Source: Conyzicola lurida
Lineage (GTDB): Bacteria; Actinomycetota; Actinomycetes; Actinomycetales; Microbacteriaceae
DNA: 64,000 nt
Direction: 5' to 3'
Assembly: GCF_014204935.1 (NCBI RefSeq)
Contig: NZ_JACHMJ010000001.1
Location: 620,001-684,000, forward strand
The notes beneath the pieces are model-generated. The model was not told where the DNA came from, searched no databases, and was given only the letters and a program-made list of their open reading frames with translations. Positions 1-8,509 of this stretch are shown one piece after another. The stretch's first letter is position 1, and each line of letters begins with the position of its first letter. Position numbers and translations under genes: made by a program.

Positions 1-2
1 CC

Positions 3-1166
3 CCGGTGATGGAGGACAGCGACCGCCTGCACGCGGGCCTCGGCGGCGACAACGAGAAGCTCGCGTTCGGCGTGCTCAAGCGCGGCCTCACCACCGACGA
101 CCTGCACCAGGCGACCGACGCGCTCGAACTCGCCGACCTCGGTCTGCGGTTCGACCTCACCGTTCCCCTCGCCCGCTTTTACGCGACCCACCGCGGAGAG
201 CTGCCGAGGGTCTTCCGCGCCATCCAGATCGCCCCGGTCTGGCGTGCCGAGCGTCCGCAGAAGGGCCGCTACCGCCAGTTCGTCCAGTGCGACATCGACA
301 TCATCGGCGAGCCCGGCCCGCTGGCCGAGGTCGAGCTGATCTCCGCGACCGCCGCGACCGTTCGCGCCCTCGGTATCGACGGCTGCAGCATCCGCATCAA
401 CGACCGCCGCCTGCTCACCAGCATGCTGACCGTCCTCGGCTTCCCCGCGACGGAGCACTCCGCCGTCCTCATCACCGTCGACAAACTCGACAAGCTCGGC
501 GTCGACGGCGTCATCGAAGAACTCAAGGACCGCGCCTTCCCGTCCGAGCCCGTGGCGGCGCTCGCCGACTTCTTGAAGCGCCCCGTGGCATCCATGGATC
601 TCGGATTCGGCGAAGCCGGCATCCGTGCGTCCCTGCCCGAGGGCGTCGACGAAACCGCGATCACCGAACTCGCGGCCATCGGCGAGATGCTCGGCGAGGT
701 CGACCGCGCGGTGCTCGAGTTCGACCCGTTCCTCGTGCGCGGCATGGGCTACTACACGGGCACGATCTTCGAGGTCACGCACCCCGAGTTCGGGTATTCG
801 CTCGGCGGCGGCGGACGCTACGACGGCATGATCGGCCGTTTTTTGGGCACGGATGTCGCAGCCGCCGGCTTCTCCCTCGGCTTCGAGCGCTTGGTCGACC
901 TCGTCGATCTTCCCGACGCCCTGGGTGCCGACGCGACCGCGCTGCTCTACGACGACCGCATCGCCCCGGCCACGCTGCTGGCGCTCAAGTCGGCCCTCAT
1001 CGCGGCTGGCAAACGCGTGCGACTCGAGCGCAGCACCAAGAACACGCGCGTGCTGCTCGACCAGCTGGCGGCGTCCGAGTTCCGCCGGGTTGCCACGGTG
1101 AAGCCCGACACCACGACGATCGACGATCTAGAGTGGCGCGACCTGGCCCAGCCGACGCAGACGTAG
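3..1166 (+). CDS. hisS: Histidyl-tRNA synthetase, 3' part (cut by window start)
   Basis: Class II synthetase that charges tRNA-His with histidine in the cytosol. The reading frame is open through the left edge, so the N-terminus and motif 1 lie outside; the first GTG/ATG codons here are internal. Visible are the RFDLTVPLARF segment, motif 2 (IQIAPVWRAERPQKGRYRQF), the histidine-binding loop VRGMGYYTGTIFEV, the glycine-rich GGGGRYDGMIGRF stretch and motif 3 (AAGFSLGFERL), followed by a C-terminal anticodon-binding region. The RPQKGRYR form of motif 2 is that of the shorter archaeal/eukaryote-like HisRS. It is followed by a hairpin at 1220-1266. Confidence 0.95.
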   Translation, partial: PVMEDSDRLHAGLGGDNEKLAFGVLKRGLTTDDLHQATDALELADLGLRFDLTVPLARFYATHRGELPRVFRAIQIAPVWRAERPQKGRYRQFVQCDIDIIGEPGPLAEVELISATAATVRALGIDGCSIRINDRRLLTSMLTVLGFPATEHSAVLITVDKLDKLGVDGVIEELKDRAFPSEPVAALADFLKRPVASMDLGFGEAGIRASLPEGVDETAITELAAIGEMLGEVDRAVLEFDPFLVRGMGYYTGTIFEVTHPEFGYSLGGGGRYDGMIGRFLGTDVAAAGFSLGFERLVDLVDLPDALGADATALLYDDRIAPATLLALKSALIAAGKRVRLERSTKNTRVLLDQLAASEFRRVATVKPDTTTIDDLEWRDLAQPTQT

Positions 1167-1219
1167 CGCTATCTGGCCGAGCTGACGCGGAAGCGGCGCG
1201 ACTCAAGCCAGCGCAGAAG

Positions 1220-1266
1220 TGTCAGAGATAGCCCTCGCGGACGCTCCGATAGCGCCATCTCTGACA
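1220..1266 (+). terminator. Inverted repeat after hisS, likely terminator
   Basis: TGTCAGAGAT (1220-1229) pairs perfectly with ATCTCTGACA (1257-1266), and the arms extend inward with one mismatch (AGC against GCC). It lies about 50 bases after the hisS stop and before the next gene's promoter. There is no U tract, so this is a hairpin-only candidate. Confidence 0.5.
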
Positions 1267-1314
1267 ATCGGGCCGCGCGAATACCAGCGCCTAGCCGCCC
1301 ACTGGCCACAGGGC

Positions 1315-1343
1315 TAGAGTATGCCTCACATCCAACGAGGAGG
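1315..1343 (+). promoter_or_regulatory. -10 box and strong RBS for the 1349 gene
   Basis: TAGAGT at 1315-1320 fits an actinobacterial -10 element. GAGGAGG at 1337-1343 lies five bases before the ATG at 1349 and decides that start. No convincing -35 is visible. Confidence 0.4.
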
Positions 1344-1348
1344 CGGCC

Positions 1349-2248
1349 ATGGCCTGGTTCAAGAAGAAGCCCACCGAACTCGAACGACTGGCCGGCATCG
1401 CCGACGACGTCCAACTCATCGCGATGCGCCGCTTCGGCGCCCGCGGCATGCCCGTCACCGTCCTCGATGGCACCTCGGGGCTGGACGCCGTGCTGACTAC
1501 CGCGTCCGGCGACCAGTACCCGCTGCACAACCTCATCTCCCGGGCGATCGCCGGCGACCTCGACGATGTGCCGCGCCTCGTCACCCACCACGTCGACGCT
1601 CTGGTCGACGCGGCGGCCGCGCCCAATTCCGACCAGCTCAGCGACGACGACTGGCTCGAGAACGTGCGTGTGCGCCTGATGCCCGCCGACGCCGCGACCG
1701 CCGTCGGCGCCGGCTACGCGCGCACTTTCGCCGGCGGACTCGTCGAGATGCTCTGCCTCGACTACCCGACGCACATCACCTACCTCTCCGACGCCGCGCT
1801 CGAGGGGCGCGATCCCGTCGAGCTCGCCGCCGCGGGCCGCGCCGCTGTGATCGCGGATCCCGTGGAGAACTCGCAGGAGATCGATCCGGGCATCTGGCTC
1901 GTCCAGGGCAATTCGCCGTACACCGCGACCAAGGCGCTGGCCTTCGAACACCTCGCCGGTTCCGCGCTGCCCGCCGCACCGCACGGCATCGTCTTCGGCG
2001 TTCCGCACCGTCACATGATCGTCGCGCATGCCGTAGACAGCGTCGACTCCGTGGTGGCGATCTCGCGACTGGCGCAGTTCGTTGTCGCCCAGGCGACCGA
2101 CAGCGCCCCGGGAGGGCCGCTCAGCTCGTCGATCTACTTCTGGTACGAGGGATCCGTCGACGTCGTCGGGTGGGTCAAGGATGACGGGAGCACAACGATC
2201 AGCGGCGACGGCCGTTTCGGAGAGGTGCTCGCCGGCCTCGCGAAGTGA
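1349..2248 (+). CDS. Conserved hypothetical protein, faintly DUF1444/YtpQ-like
   Basis: 299 residues, soluble, acidic, with no signal peptide or membrane segment. The ATG follows a strong GAGGAGG site. The second half (residues about 185-290: IWLVQGNSPYTATKALAFEH, then FGVPHRHMIVAH, then PLSSSIYFWYEG) recalls the layout of the Bacillus YtpQ/DUF1444 family, in which a 'nanndgy...ilne' stretch is followed by a 'PHqDvfilad' stretch and a terminal beta strand. This is a weak pattern impression, not an established assignment. The gene is monocistronic between hisS and eno. Function unknown. Confidence 0.7.
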   Translation: MAWFKKKPTELERLAGIADDVQLIAMRRFGARGMPVTVLDGTSGLDAVLTTASGDQYPLHNLISRAIAGDLDDVPRLVTHHVDALVDAAAAPNSDQLSDDDWLENVRVRLMPADAATAVGAGYARTFAGGLVEMLCLDYPTHITYLSDAALEGRDPVELAAAGRAAVIADPVENSQEIDPGIWLVQGNSPYTATKALAFEHLAGSALPAAPHGIVFGVPHRHMIVAHAVDSVDSVVAISRLAQFVVAQATDSAPGGPLSSSIYFWYEGSVDVVGWVKDDGSTTISGDGRFGEVLAGLAK

Positions 2249-2258
2249 GCAGAGCGGT

Positions 2259-2294
2259 TTCGCTCGGCGATTCGCTCGGCGATCCGCTCGGCGG
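2259..2294. repeat. Three tandem copies of a 12-base unit
   Basis: TTCGCTCGGCGA occurs at 2259-2270 and 2271-2282, followed by the variant TCCGCTCGGCGG at 2283-2294, just after the 1349 gene's stop. Complementary CCGAGC units follow near 2340-2365, so the transcript could fold into a GC-rich terminator-like structure. Confidence 0.6.
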
Positions 2295-2423
2295 TCCACG
2301 CAGTCCGCACTGCGGTTCAACCGACGGAGCGCGCCCTACGCCGAGCAGCGAGCCGAGCCGAGCGGGGCCCAACGCCCCTCTCCGTCACCACCCCGCAACC
2401 GCGAGTAAACCCGTCACGAGTAA

Positions 2424-3752
<1,329 letters not shown>

Positions 3753-3762
3753 GGTCGAATCC

Positions 3763-4269
3763 ATGGCACGACGGCAGCGCACGCAGAGAGTTCCCGTTGC
3801 GCTGCCGTCGATGGAAACGGCTCCGGAGAGTTGGCTGCGCAACATCCGGATGTCGGGTTTCACCTTCATGATGCTCGGCCTGGTGATCCTGGCCGTCATC
3901 GTGCTCGCACCGAGCCTGCGGCTCGTGATCGAGCAGCAGCAGCAACTCGCGGAGCTCCGCGCGGCGGTCGACGACAAAGAGGAGTCGGTCTCCGATCTCG
4001 AAGACGACGTCGCCCGCTGGAGTGACCCGGCCTATATCGAGTCCCAGGCCCGGTCGCGCGTCAACTACGTTTTCCCCGGCGACCTCACCTACCTCGTCGA
4101 CGACGACCGCGGCGTCGAAGCGGCCACCGCCGACGGCGCCCCCATCAGCACCGAGATCCAAACCACCCAGGTCGACTGGATGCAGACGGTGGTCTCGTCT
4201 ATTTTCACCGCCGGGCTCACGGATGCCACGGCCACAACACTCGAAAGCCCCGTGGTTCCCACCCCATGA
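3763..4269 (+). CDS. FtsB/DivIC-type septum formation initiator
   Basis: Bitopic division protein expected to join the FtsQ-FtsL(-B) complex that activates septal peptidoglycan synthesis. The 168-residue protein has a basic N-terminus, one membrane helix at about residues 31-53 (FTFMMLGLVILAVIVLAPSL) and a coiled coil (IEQQQQLAELRAAVDDKEESVSDLEDDVARW), then WSDPAYIESQARSRVNYVFPGD, the usual end of the DivIC domain, and a variable tail. The ATG at 3763 starts 10 bases after eno; longer in-frame starts would lie inside eno. Its stop overlaps the DUF501 start (ATGA). Confidence 0.9.
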   Translation: MARRQRTQRVPVALPSMETAPESWLRNIRMSGFTFMMLGLVILAVIVLAPSLRLVIEQQQQLAELRAAVDDKEESVSDLEDDVARWSDPAYIESQARSRVNYVFPGDLTYLVDDDRGVEAATADGAPISTEIQTTQVDWMQTVVSSIFTAGLTDATATTLESPVVPTP

Positions 4270-4763
4270 CAACCCCTCCGTTCGACCCGCCCACCGAGGC
4301 CGACATCGCCGCCGTCTCCCACCAGCTGGGGCGCCCGGCCCGCAACGTGATCGGCATCGCGGCGCGCTGCATCTGCGGCAACCCCACCGTCGTCGCGACC
4401 AAACCGCGCCTCGACGACGGCACGCCGTTCCCGACGCTGTACTACCTGAGCCACCCCGCGGCCACCGCGGCGATCTCGACCCTCGAAGCCACGCACGTGA
4501 TGACCGAGCTGTCGCTCCTTTTAGAAGACCCGGATGTCGCGGCGCAATACACCGCGGCCCATAACGCCTATCTCGCCGACCGCGAATCGCTCGGCGACGT
4601 GCCGGAAATCGCGGGTATCTCCGCCGGCGGCATGCCGACCCGCGTCAAGTGCCTGCACGCCCTGGCCGGTCACGCCCTCGCTGCCGGACCCGGCGTCAAC
4701 CCGATCGGCGACCTCGCGCTCGAGCGAGCGTCGTGGAGCCCGCTGGTGTGCGAGTGCGCGTAG
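4266..4763 (+). CDS. DUF501 family protein
   Basis: 165 residues, translationally coupled to the ftsB-like gene by ATGA overlap. It contains the conserved cysteines and motifs of the actinobacterial DUF501 family (CICGNPTV, FPTLYYLSHP, GGMPTRVKCLHALAGHALA, and a terminal ELVCE-like PLVCECA). The function of the family is not established; the eno-ftsB-DUF501 order is the one I recall from Mycobacterium (Rv1023-Rv1025). A rare TTA leucine codon occurs in frame at 4521-4523. In the mycobacterial arrangement a Ppx/GppA phosphatase follows; here a subtilase does. Confidence 0.9.
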   Translation: MTTPPFDPPTEADIAAVSHQLGRPARNVIGIAARCICGNPTVVATKPRLDDGTPFPTLYYLSHPAATAAISTLEATHVMTELSLLLEDPDVAAQYTAAHNAYLADRESLGDVPEIAGISAGGMPTRVKCLHALAGHALAAGPGVNPIGDLALERASWSPLVCECA

Positions 4764-6046
4764 CCGGCCGGCGGGTTTCGACAGGCTCGACCCGCTTCGG
4801 CGGCGCGGCCCGTTTCGTCGTCGCGATCCTGCTCGCCGCGGCATCCGTTCTCGTCGCGGCAACGCCCGCGCAGGCGGACTCGATCCGTGACCGGGAGTAC
4901 TGGCTCGACGACTACGGCATCAGCGACGCCTGGGCGGTCACCGAGGGCAAGGGCGTCACGATCGCCGTCATCGACACGGGCATCGACGGCACCCACCCCG
5001 ACCTGGACGGCGCGGTCGTCGGCGGGGCCGACTTCTCCACCCTCGGCTCGAGCGACGGCCAGACGCCCGTCGGCGACGGCGACAGCTCGCACGGCACGAT
5101 GGTCGCCTCGCTCGCGGCGGGCCGCGGACGCGGAACCTCCGGCGTGATCGGCGCCGCCCCCGAAGCCTCGCTGCTCGCGATCTCGATCGGGTTCTCCGAG
5201 TCCGACGGACCGAACTCCGACGACCAGATCGCCGACGCCGTGCGCTGGGCCGTCGACAACGGCGCCGACGTGATCAACATGTCGCTCACCCGCAACACCC
5301 TCGACTGGCCCACCAGCTGGGACGACGCCTTCCTCTACGCGATGCAGAACGACGTCGTCATCGTCGCGGCCGCCGGCAACCGGGGGAGCGGCACCACCCA
5401 GGTCGGCGCCCCCGCCACCATGCCCGGCGTCCTCACCGTCGGCGGTGTCGACCGTTCGGGTCGGGCCAGCTGGGACGCGTCCTCGCAGGGCATCACCATC
5501 GGCGTCTCCGCCCCGAGCGAGCAGCTCGTCGGCGCTACGCCGGGCGCCGGCTACGTGCTCTGGGACGGCACCAGCGGCGCCACCCCGATCGTCGCGGGCA
5601 TCGTCGCCCTCGTGCGCGCCGCCCACCCCGAACTCAGCGCCGCGAACGTGATCGAGCGCATCATCTCGACGGCGACCCCCGCGGGAGTCGCCGGCGCCGA
5701 CCCGATCTACGGCTACGGGCTGGTGGATGCCGCGGCCGCCGTCTCCTCGGACGTCGACGAGGTCACCGCGAACCCGATGGGCGATCTCAGCGAGTGGATC
5801 CGCATCAACCGCCGGGCCGCGGCCGAGACCCCGACTCCCGAGACCCTCGCACCGACCCCGGGCGCCACCGTCGCCCCGGAGCCGGAGAAGACCGACGCGA
5901 GCCCGCTCGGCACCCTCCTGCCGACCGTCACCGAACTGCGCGACGTGGGCATTCCGCTGCTGCTTTTCACGGTTTTCGGCTCCGCGGCGATCCTCGTCAT
6001 CGCCGCCGCAGCGCGACAATTTAGGGCATCGCGCCGAAAGGAGTAG
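4748..6046 (+). CDS. Membrane-anchored subtilisin-like (S8) serine protease
   Basis: 432 residues from GTG 4748 (GTG 4754 is equally possible; both overlap the end of DUF501). A basic N-terminus and hydrophobic stretch (FVVAILLAAASVLVAATPAQA) form a Sec signal peptide cleaved after AQA. The catalytic triad is visible: Asp76 (AVIDTG), His115 (SSHGTMVASL) and Ser276 (DGTSGATPI). After the catalytic domain comes a Pro/Thr-rich linker and a C-terminal membrane helix (IPLLLFTVFGSAAILVIAAAA) followed by RRKE, so the protease should face outward from the membrane. The layout resembles mycosins, but no type VII secretion genes are near. The signal-peptide coding region contains a dispersed palindromic repeat (4771-4795), which is odd. 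Confidence 0.93.
   Translation: MRVRVAGRRVSTGSTRFGGAARFVVAILLAAASVLVAATPAQADSIRDREYWLDDYGISDAWAVTEGKGVTIAVIDTGIDGTHPDLDGAVVGGADFSTLGSSDGQTPVGDGDSSHGTMVASLAAGRGRGTSGVIGAAPEASLLAISIGFSESDGPNSDDQIADAVRWAVDNGADVINMSLTRNTLDWPTSWDDAFLYAMQNDVVIVAAAGNRGSGTTQVGAPATMPGVLTVGGVDRSGRASWDASSQGITIGVSAPSEQLVGATPGAGYVLWDGTSGATPIVAGIVALVRAAHPELSAANVIERIISTATPAGVAGADPIYGYGLVDAAAAVSSDVDEVTANPMGDLSEWIRINRRAAAETPTPETLAPTPGATVAPEPEKTDASPLGTLLPTVTELRDVGIPLLLFTVFGSAAILVIAAAARQFRASRRKE
4771..4795. repeat. Dispersed palindromic repeat inside subtilase 5' end
   Basis: Arms GCGGG (4771-4775) and CCCGC (4791-4795), an inner TCGA pair, and loop CAGGC. It is the same family as the copies near 22.7, 24.7, 31.3, 43.9 and 58.1 kb. 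It begins eight bases after the DUF501 stop, the usual gene-end position, yet here it is translated as part of the subtilase N-terminus. Confidence 0.85.
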
Positions 6047-6109
6047 ATTGTCAGGTGGCTTCCACCGTCGTAGGTGACATTCATCCACCCTTTTTAGGAG
6101 AGCAAGACC

Positions 6110-7432
6110 GTGCCCAAAATCCTTATCGTCGGCGGCGGCTACGCCGGTTTCTATACCGCTTGGAAGCTTGAGAAGCAGTTGCGCGCAGGCGAGGCCGAGG
6201 TCGTTATGGTCGACCCGCGCCCCTACATGACGTACCAGCCCTTCCTCCCCGAGATCGCGGCCGGCTCGATCGACCCGCGTCACGCGGTCGTCCCCCACCA
6301 CGCGCACCTCACCAAGACCGACATCGTCACCGCCAAGGTCACCGGCATCAACCACGCCACCAAGACCGCGACGATCGAGCCGCCCGTGGGCGAGCCCTAC
6401 GAGCTGACCTACGACCAGATCGTCGTCACCGCCGGTTCCGTCTCGCGCACGTTCCCGATCCCCGGTGTCGCCGACGAGGCCATCGGCATGAAGAACATCG
6501 AAGAGGCGGTCGCCGTCCGCGACCGCATCCTCACCAATTTCGACAAGGCAGCGCTCCTGCCCGCCGGTCCCGAGCGCGACCGCCTGCTCACCTTCGTCGT
6601 CGTCGGCGGCGGCTTCGCCGGCATCGAGGCGTTCGCCGAGATGCGCTCGTTCGCGACCGCCCTCGTCAAGCGCTACAAGACGATCAAGTTCGAAGACACG
6701 CACTTCCACCTCATCGAGGCAATGGGCCGCATCATGCCCGAGGTGTCGCTGAAGACCAGCCTCTGGGTCATCAAGAACCTCGACGAGCGCGGCGCGAAAA
6801 TCCACCTCGAGACCCAGCTGCAGTCGGCCGAGAACGGCGTCATCCAGCTGTCGACCGGTGAGACCTTCGAGAGCGACACCATCGTCTGGACCGCCGGCGT
6901 TATGGCGAGCCCGATGCTGCGCAACACCGACCTCCCCGTCGAAGAGCGTGGACGTCTGCGCGTCCAGGCCGACCTCCGTGTCATCAACGACGACGGTGTC
7001 GTGGCCGACGCCTGGGGTGCCGGCGACGTCAGCGCCGTCCCCGACCTCACGGGCAAGGGCGTCGGCGGTTTCTGCGTCCCGAACGCCCAGCACGCGGTTC
7101 GCCAGGGCAAGCTGCTCTCGAAGAACATCATCGCGGTGCTGCGCAACGAGACCCCCAAGGACTACTTCCACCAGCCCGCCGGAGCCGTCGCCGGCCTCGG
7201 TCTGGGCGTCGGAGTGTTCCAGAAGGGCAAGATCGGCATCACCGGATTCCCGGCCTGGGTCATGCACCGTGGCTACCACGGTCTCGCGATGCCCACGTGG
7301 GAGCGCAAGATCCGCGTCATCGGCAACTGGGTCATCAACCTCTTCGTCGGTCGCGACCTCGCGTCCCTCGTCGCGGTCGAGACCCCGCGTGCGGCGTTCG
7401 AAGAGTTCGCTTCGCGCCCGAAGGCCAAGTAA
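6110..7432 (+). CDS. ndh: Type II NADH dehydrogenase
   Basis: FAD-dependent, non-proton-pumping NADH:quinone oxidoreductase at the inner face of the membrane. 440 residues, with two Rossmann motifs: FAD-binding ILIVGGGYAGFYTAW near the N-terminus and NADH-binding FVVVGGGFAGIEAFAE around residue 165. DAWGAGDVSAVPD is the second FAD contact, and the C-terminal region holds the amphipathic membrane-association segment (GFPAWVMHRGYH, IRVIGNWVINLFVGRD). The GTG at 6110 is preceded by AGGAGA at 6096-6101. Transcribed alone, with a strong hairpin after it at 7449-7479. Confidence 0.93.
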   Translation: MPKILIVGGGYAGFYTAWKLEKQLRAGEAEVVMVDPRPYMTYQPFLPEIAAGSIDPRHAVVPHHAHLTKTDIVTAKVTGINHATKTATIEPPVGEPYELTYDQIVVTAGSVSRTFPIPGVADEAIGMKNIEEAVAVRDRILTNFDKAALLPAGPERDRLLTFVVVGGGFAGIEAFAEMRSFATALVKRYKTIKFEDTHFHLIEAMGRIMPEVSLKTSLWVIKNLDERGAKIHLETQLQSAENGVIQLSTGETFESDTIVWTAGVMASPMLRNTDLPVEERGRLRVQADLRVINDDGVVADAWGAGDVSAVPDLTGKGVGGFCVPNAQHAVRQGKLLSKNIIAVLRNETPKDYFHQPAGAVAGLGLGVGVFQKGKIGITGFPAWVMHRGYHGLAMPTWERKIRVIGNWVINLFVGRDLASLVAVETPRAAFEEFASRPKAK

Positions 7433-7448
7433 CCCCTTCCCATACACT

Positions 7449-7479
7449 GACTGCGCGGGCCCATTCGGTCCGCGCAGTC
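7449..7479 (+). terminator. Stem-loop terminator after ndh
   Basis: A 13-bp GC-rich stem, GACTGCGCGGGCC (7449-7461) with GGTCCGCGCAGTC (7467-7479), one G-U pair and a 5-base CATTC loop. It lies 17 bases after the ndh stop and directly before the tRNA; there is no long U tract. Confidence 0.75.
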
Positions 7480-7487
7480 GGCGTTAA

Positions 7488-7560
7488 GCCCCCGTAGTCC
7501 AATGGCAGAGACAGGCGACTTAAAATCGTTCCAGTGTGGGTTCGAGTCCCACCGGGGGTA
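7488..7560 (+). tRNA. tRNA with anticodon UAA and a short (class I) variable loop
   Basis: A complete 73-base cloverleaf: acceptor GCCCCCG/CGGGGGU with a G1-U72 wobble, D arm 7497-7512 (C13-A22 mismatch), anticodon stem GGCGA/UCGUU (two G-U pairs), loop CUUAAAA giving anticodon UAA at 7521-7523, a 5-base variable loop CCAGU, T stem GUGGG/CCCAC with loop UUCGAGU, and discriminator A7560; CCA is not encoded. UAA would decode the leucine codon UUA, but bacterial tRNA-Leu normally has a long variable arm. It is either an atypical leucine tRNA, a tRNA of other identity or a degenerate one. Confidence 0.85.
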
Positions 7561-7917
7561 CTGAAGTTTCTGCAAGCCCTAGGTATCGACGGTCGACGTC
7601 GCTACCGTGAGGACAAGCAAATTTCCGACTTCTCTGGATGAAGCCGAGGCTTGCCCGCGATCCCCGCCCACGAAACCCGATTTGCGTGGTGGAGGCGGGG
7701 ACCGTTCTGGAGGAGTCGTCCGGCGTCGTAGCGTGTCCAGCACTACGGCGCCGGACGGATTCTGGGCTTCCGCTCAGAACAGCGAAAGTTTTTCGTTTGA
7801 GGACCGCAATCGGGCGTAGCGTGAGCCGTGACCGGTCGTCGTCGATTCGGTCGGGCTGTTCCACTCAGACCCCGTGGGCTGGTTGCACACCTGTCTGAGG
7901 TCGAAAAGAGCGTCACC
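7561..7917. other. Gene-free stretch with one strong hairpin
   Basis: No supported gene lies between the tRNA and the 7918 gene; the short frames here have no RBS or recognisable domain. The only structure seen is an inverted repeat: GTCCGGCGTCGTAG (7718-7731) pairs with CTACGGCGCCGGAC (7743-7756) with one G-U pair and an 11-base loop. It could be a terminator or a structured leader. Confidence 0.5.
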
Positions 7918-8382
7918 ATGGGAACACTGAAGTACGACGACGTGTCCGTCGATTTCGACGACCGTCTCCTCGCACACCTCGAGATCGTGATCGTGCAGAA
8001 GCTGCGGCGGCACGAGGCGTTCCTGATGACCTGGCAACACGGCGACAGCGCGGCAGGCGGTCGCAGCGGCATCTGGCTGCACACCGGGGCGTCGCTGATG
8101 TTCCGGTTCGGCGGCCGAGACAAGGTGGTCGTCGACCACGAGTGGCTCGCCGCCCTCATGGTGTCGGCCAACTCTCCGATGGGCTTGGTGGTCAGCGGCG
8201 ACGACGGCGGCATGCGTCATCCATCACACGACGACCACGACAACGATCACGGCGACGGCCGCGCCCACGACAACGGCCACGCGCCCCCGCCGAGCGATGA
8301 CGACGGCCGGGCGGCCGCGCCGACGGACGGCCAAGACCCGGCGACCGAACCCGCCCCGGACGGCGACCACCAGCACGACTGA
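7918..8382 (+). CDS. DUF7882-type small protein with His/Asp-rich tail
   Basis: 154 residues from ATG 7918; upstream in-frame starts lack support. Residues 1-95 (MGTLKYDDVSVDFDDRLLAH, then RRHEAFLMTWQHG, GIWLHTGASLMFRF, LAALMVSANSPMGL) match what I know of a small Microbacteriaceae family often mislabelled 'ATP-dependent DNA ligase' and now called DUF7882; members are usually about 100 residues. Here an extra C-terminal tail of about 55 residues is rich in His and Asp (SHDDHDNDHGDGRAHDNGH, later ending GDHQHD), suggesting metal binding or plain disorder. Function unknown. Monocistronic, upstream of the TetR operon. Confidence 0.8.
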   Translation: MGTLKYDDVSVDFDDRLLAHLEIVIVQKLRRHEAFLMTWQHGDSAAGGRSGIWLHTGASLMFRFGGRDKVVVDHEWLAALMVSANSPMGLVVSGDDGGMRHPSHDDHDNDHGDGRAHDNGHAPPPSDDDGRAAAPTDGQDPATEPAPDGDHQHD

Positions 8383-8439
8383 CCCAACCGCAGGTTGCCG
8401 AACCGCGAACGACCTCCTAACGGGGGGAGCGGCTTTCTC

Positions 8440-8496
8440 TTGACAGCGTGACGAGCACTCCGCCATCCTGATCACGTGTCTGGGTCGCTTGACCCA
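8440..8496 (+). promoter_or_regulatory. Promoter candidate and palindromic operator before tetR
   Basis: TTGACA at 8440-8445 with CATCCT at 8464-8469 (18-base spacer) is a plausible promoter. Just downstream, TGGGTC-GCTT-GACCCA (8481-8496) is a perfect inverted repeat next to the tetR ribosome site, a natural position for an autoregulatory operator. Confidence 0.5.
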
Positions 8497-8509
8497 CAGG
8501 AGGGGTCTC

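Noticed and set aside
4748-6046. Mycosin of a type VII secretion system
   Set aside because: The signal peptide and C-terminal anchor fit, but no EccB/C/D/E, WXG100 or related gene is nearby; general S8 protease kept.
4670-7447. 925-codon open frame on the minus strand
   Set aside because: It lies opposite the subtilase and ndh genes, is rich in Asp/Gly/Arg/Glu repeats typical of antisense reading in high-GC DNA, and has no domain or ribosome site.
7918-8382. ATP-dependent DNA ligase
   Set aside because: This label circulates for the family, but the protein is only 154 residues and lacks the KxDG motif and nucleotidyltransferase domain.
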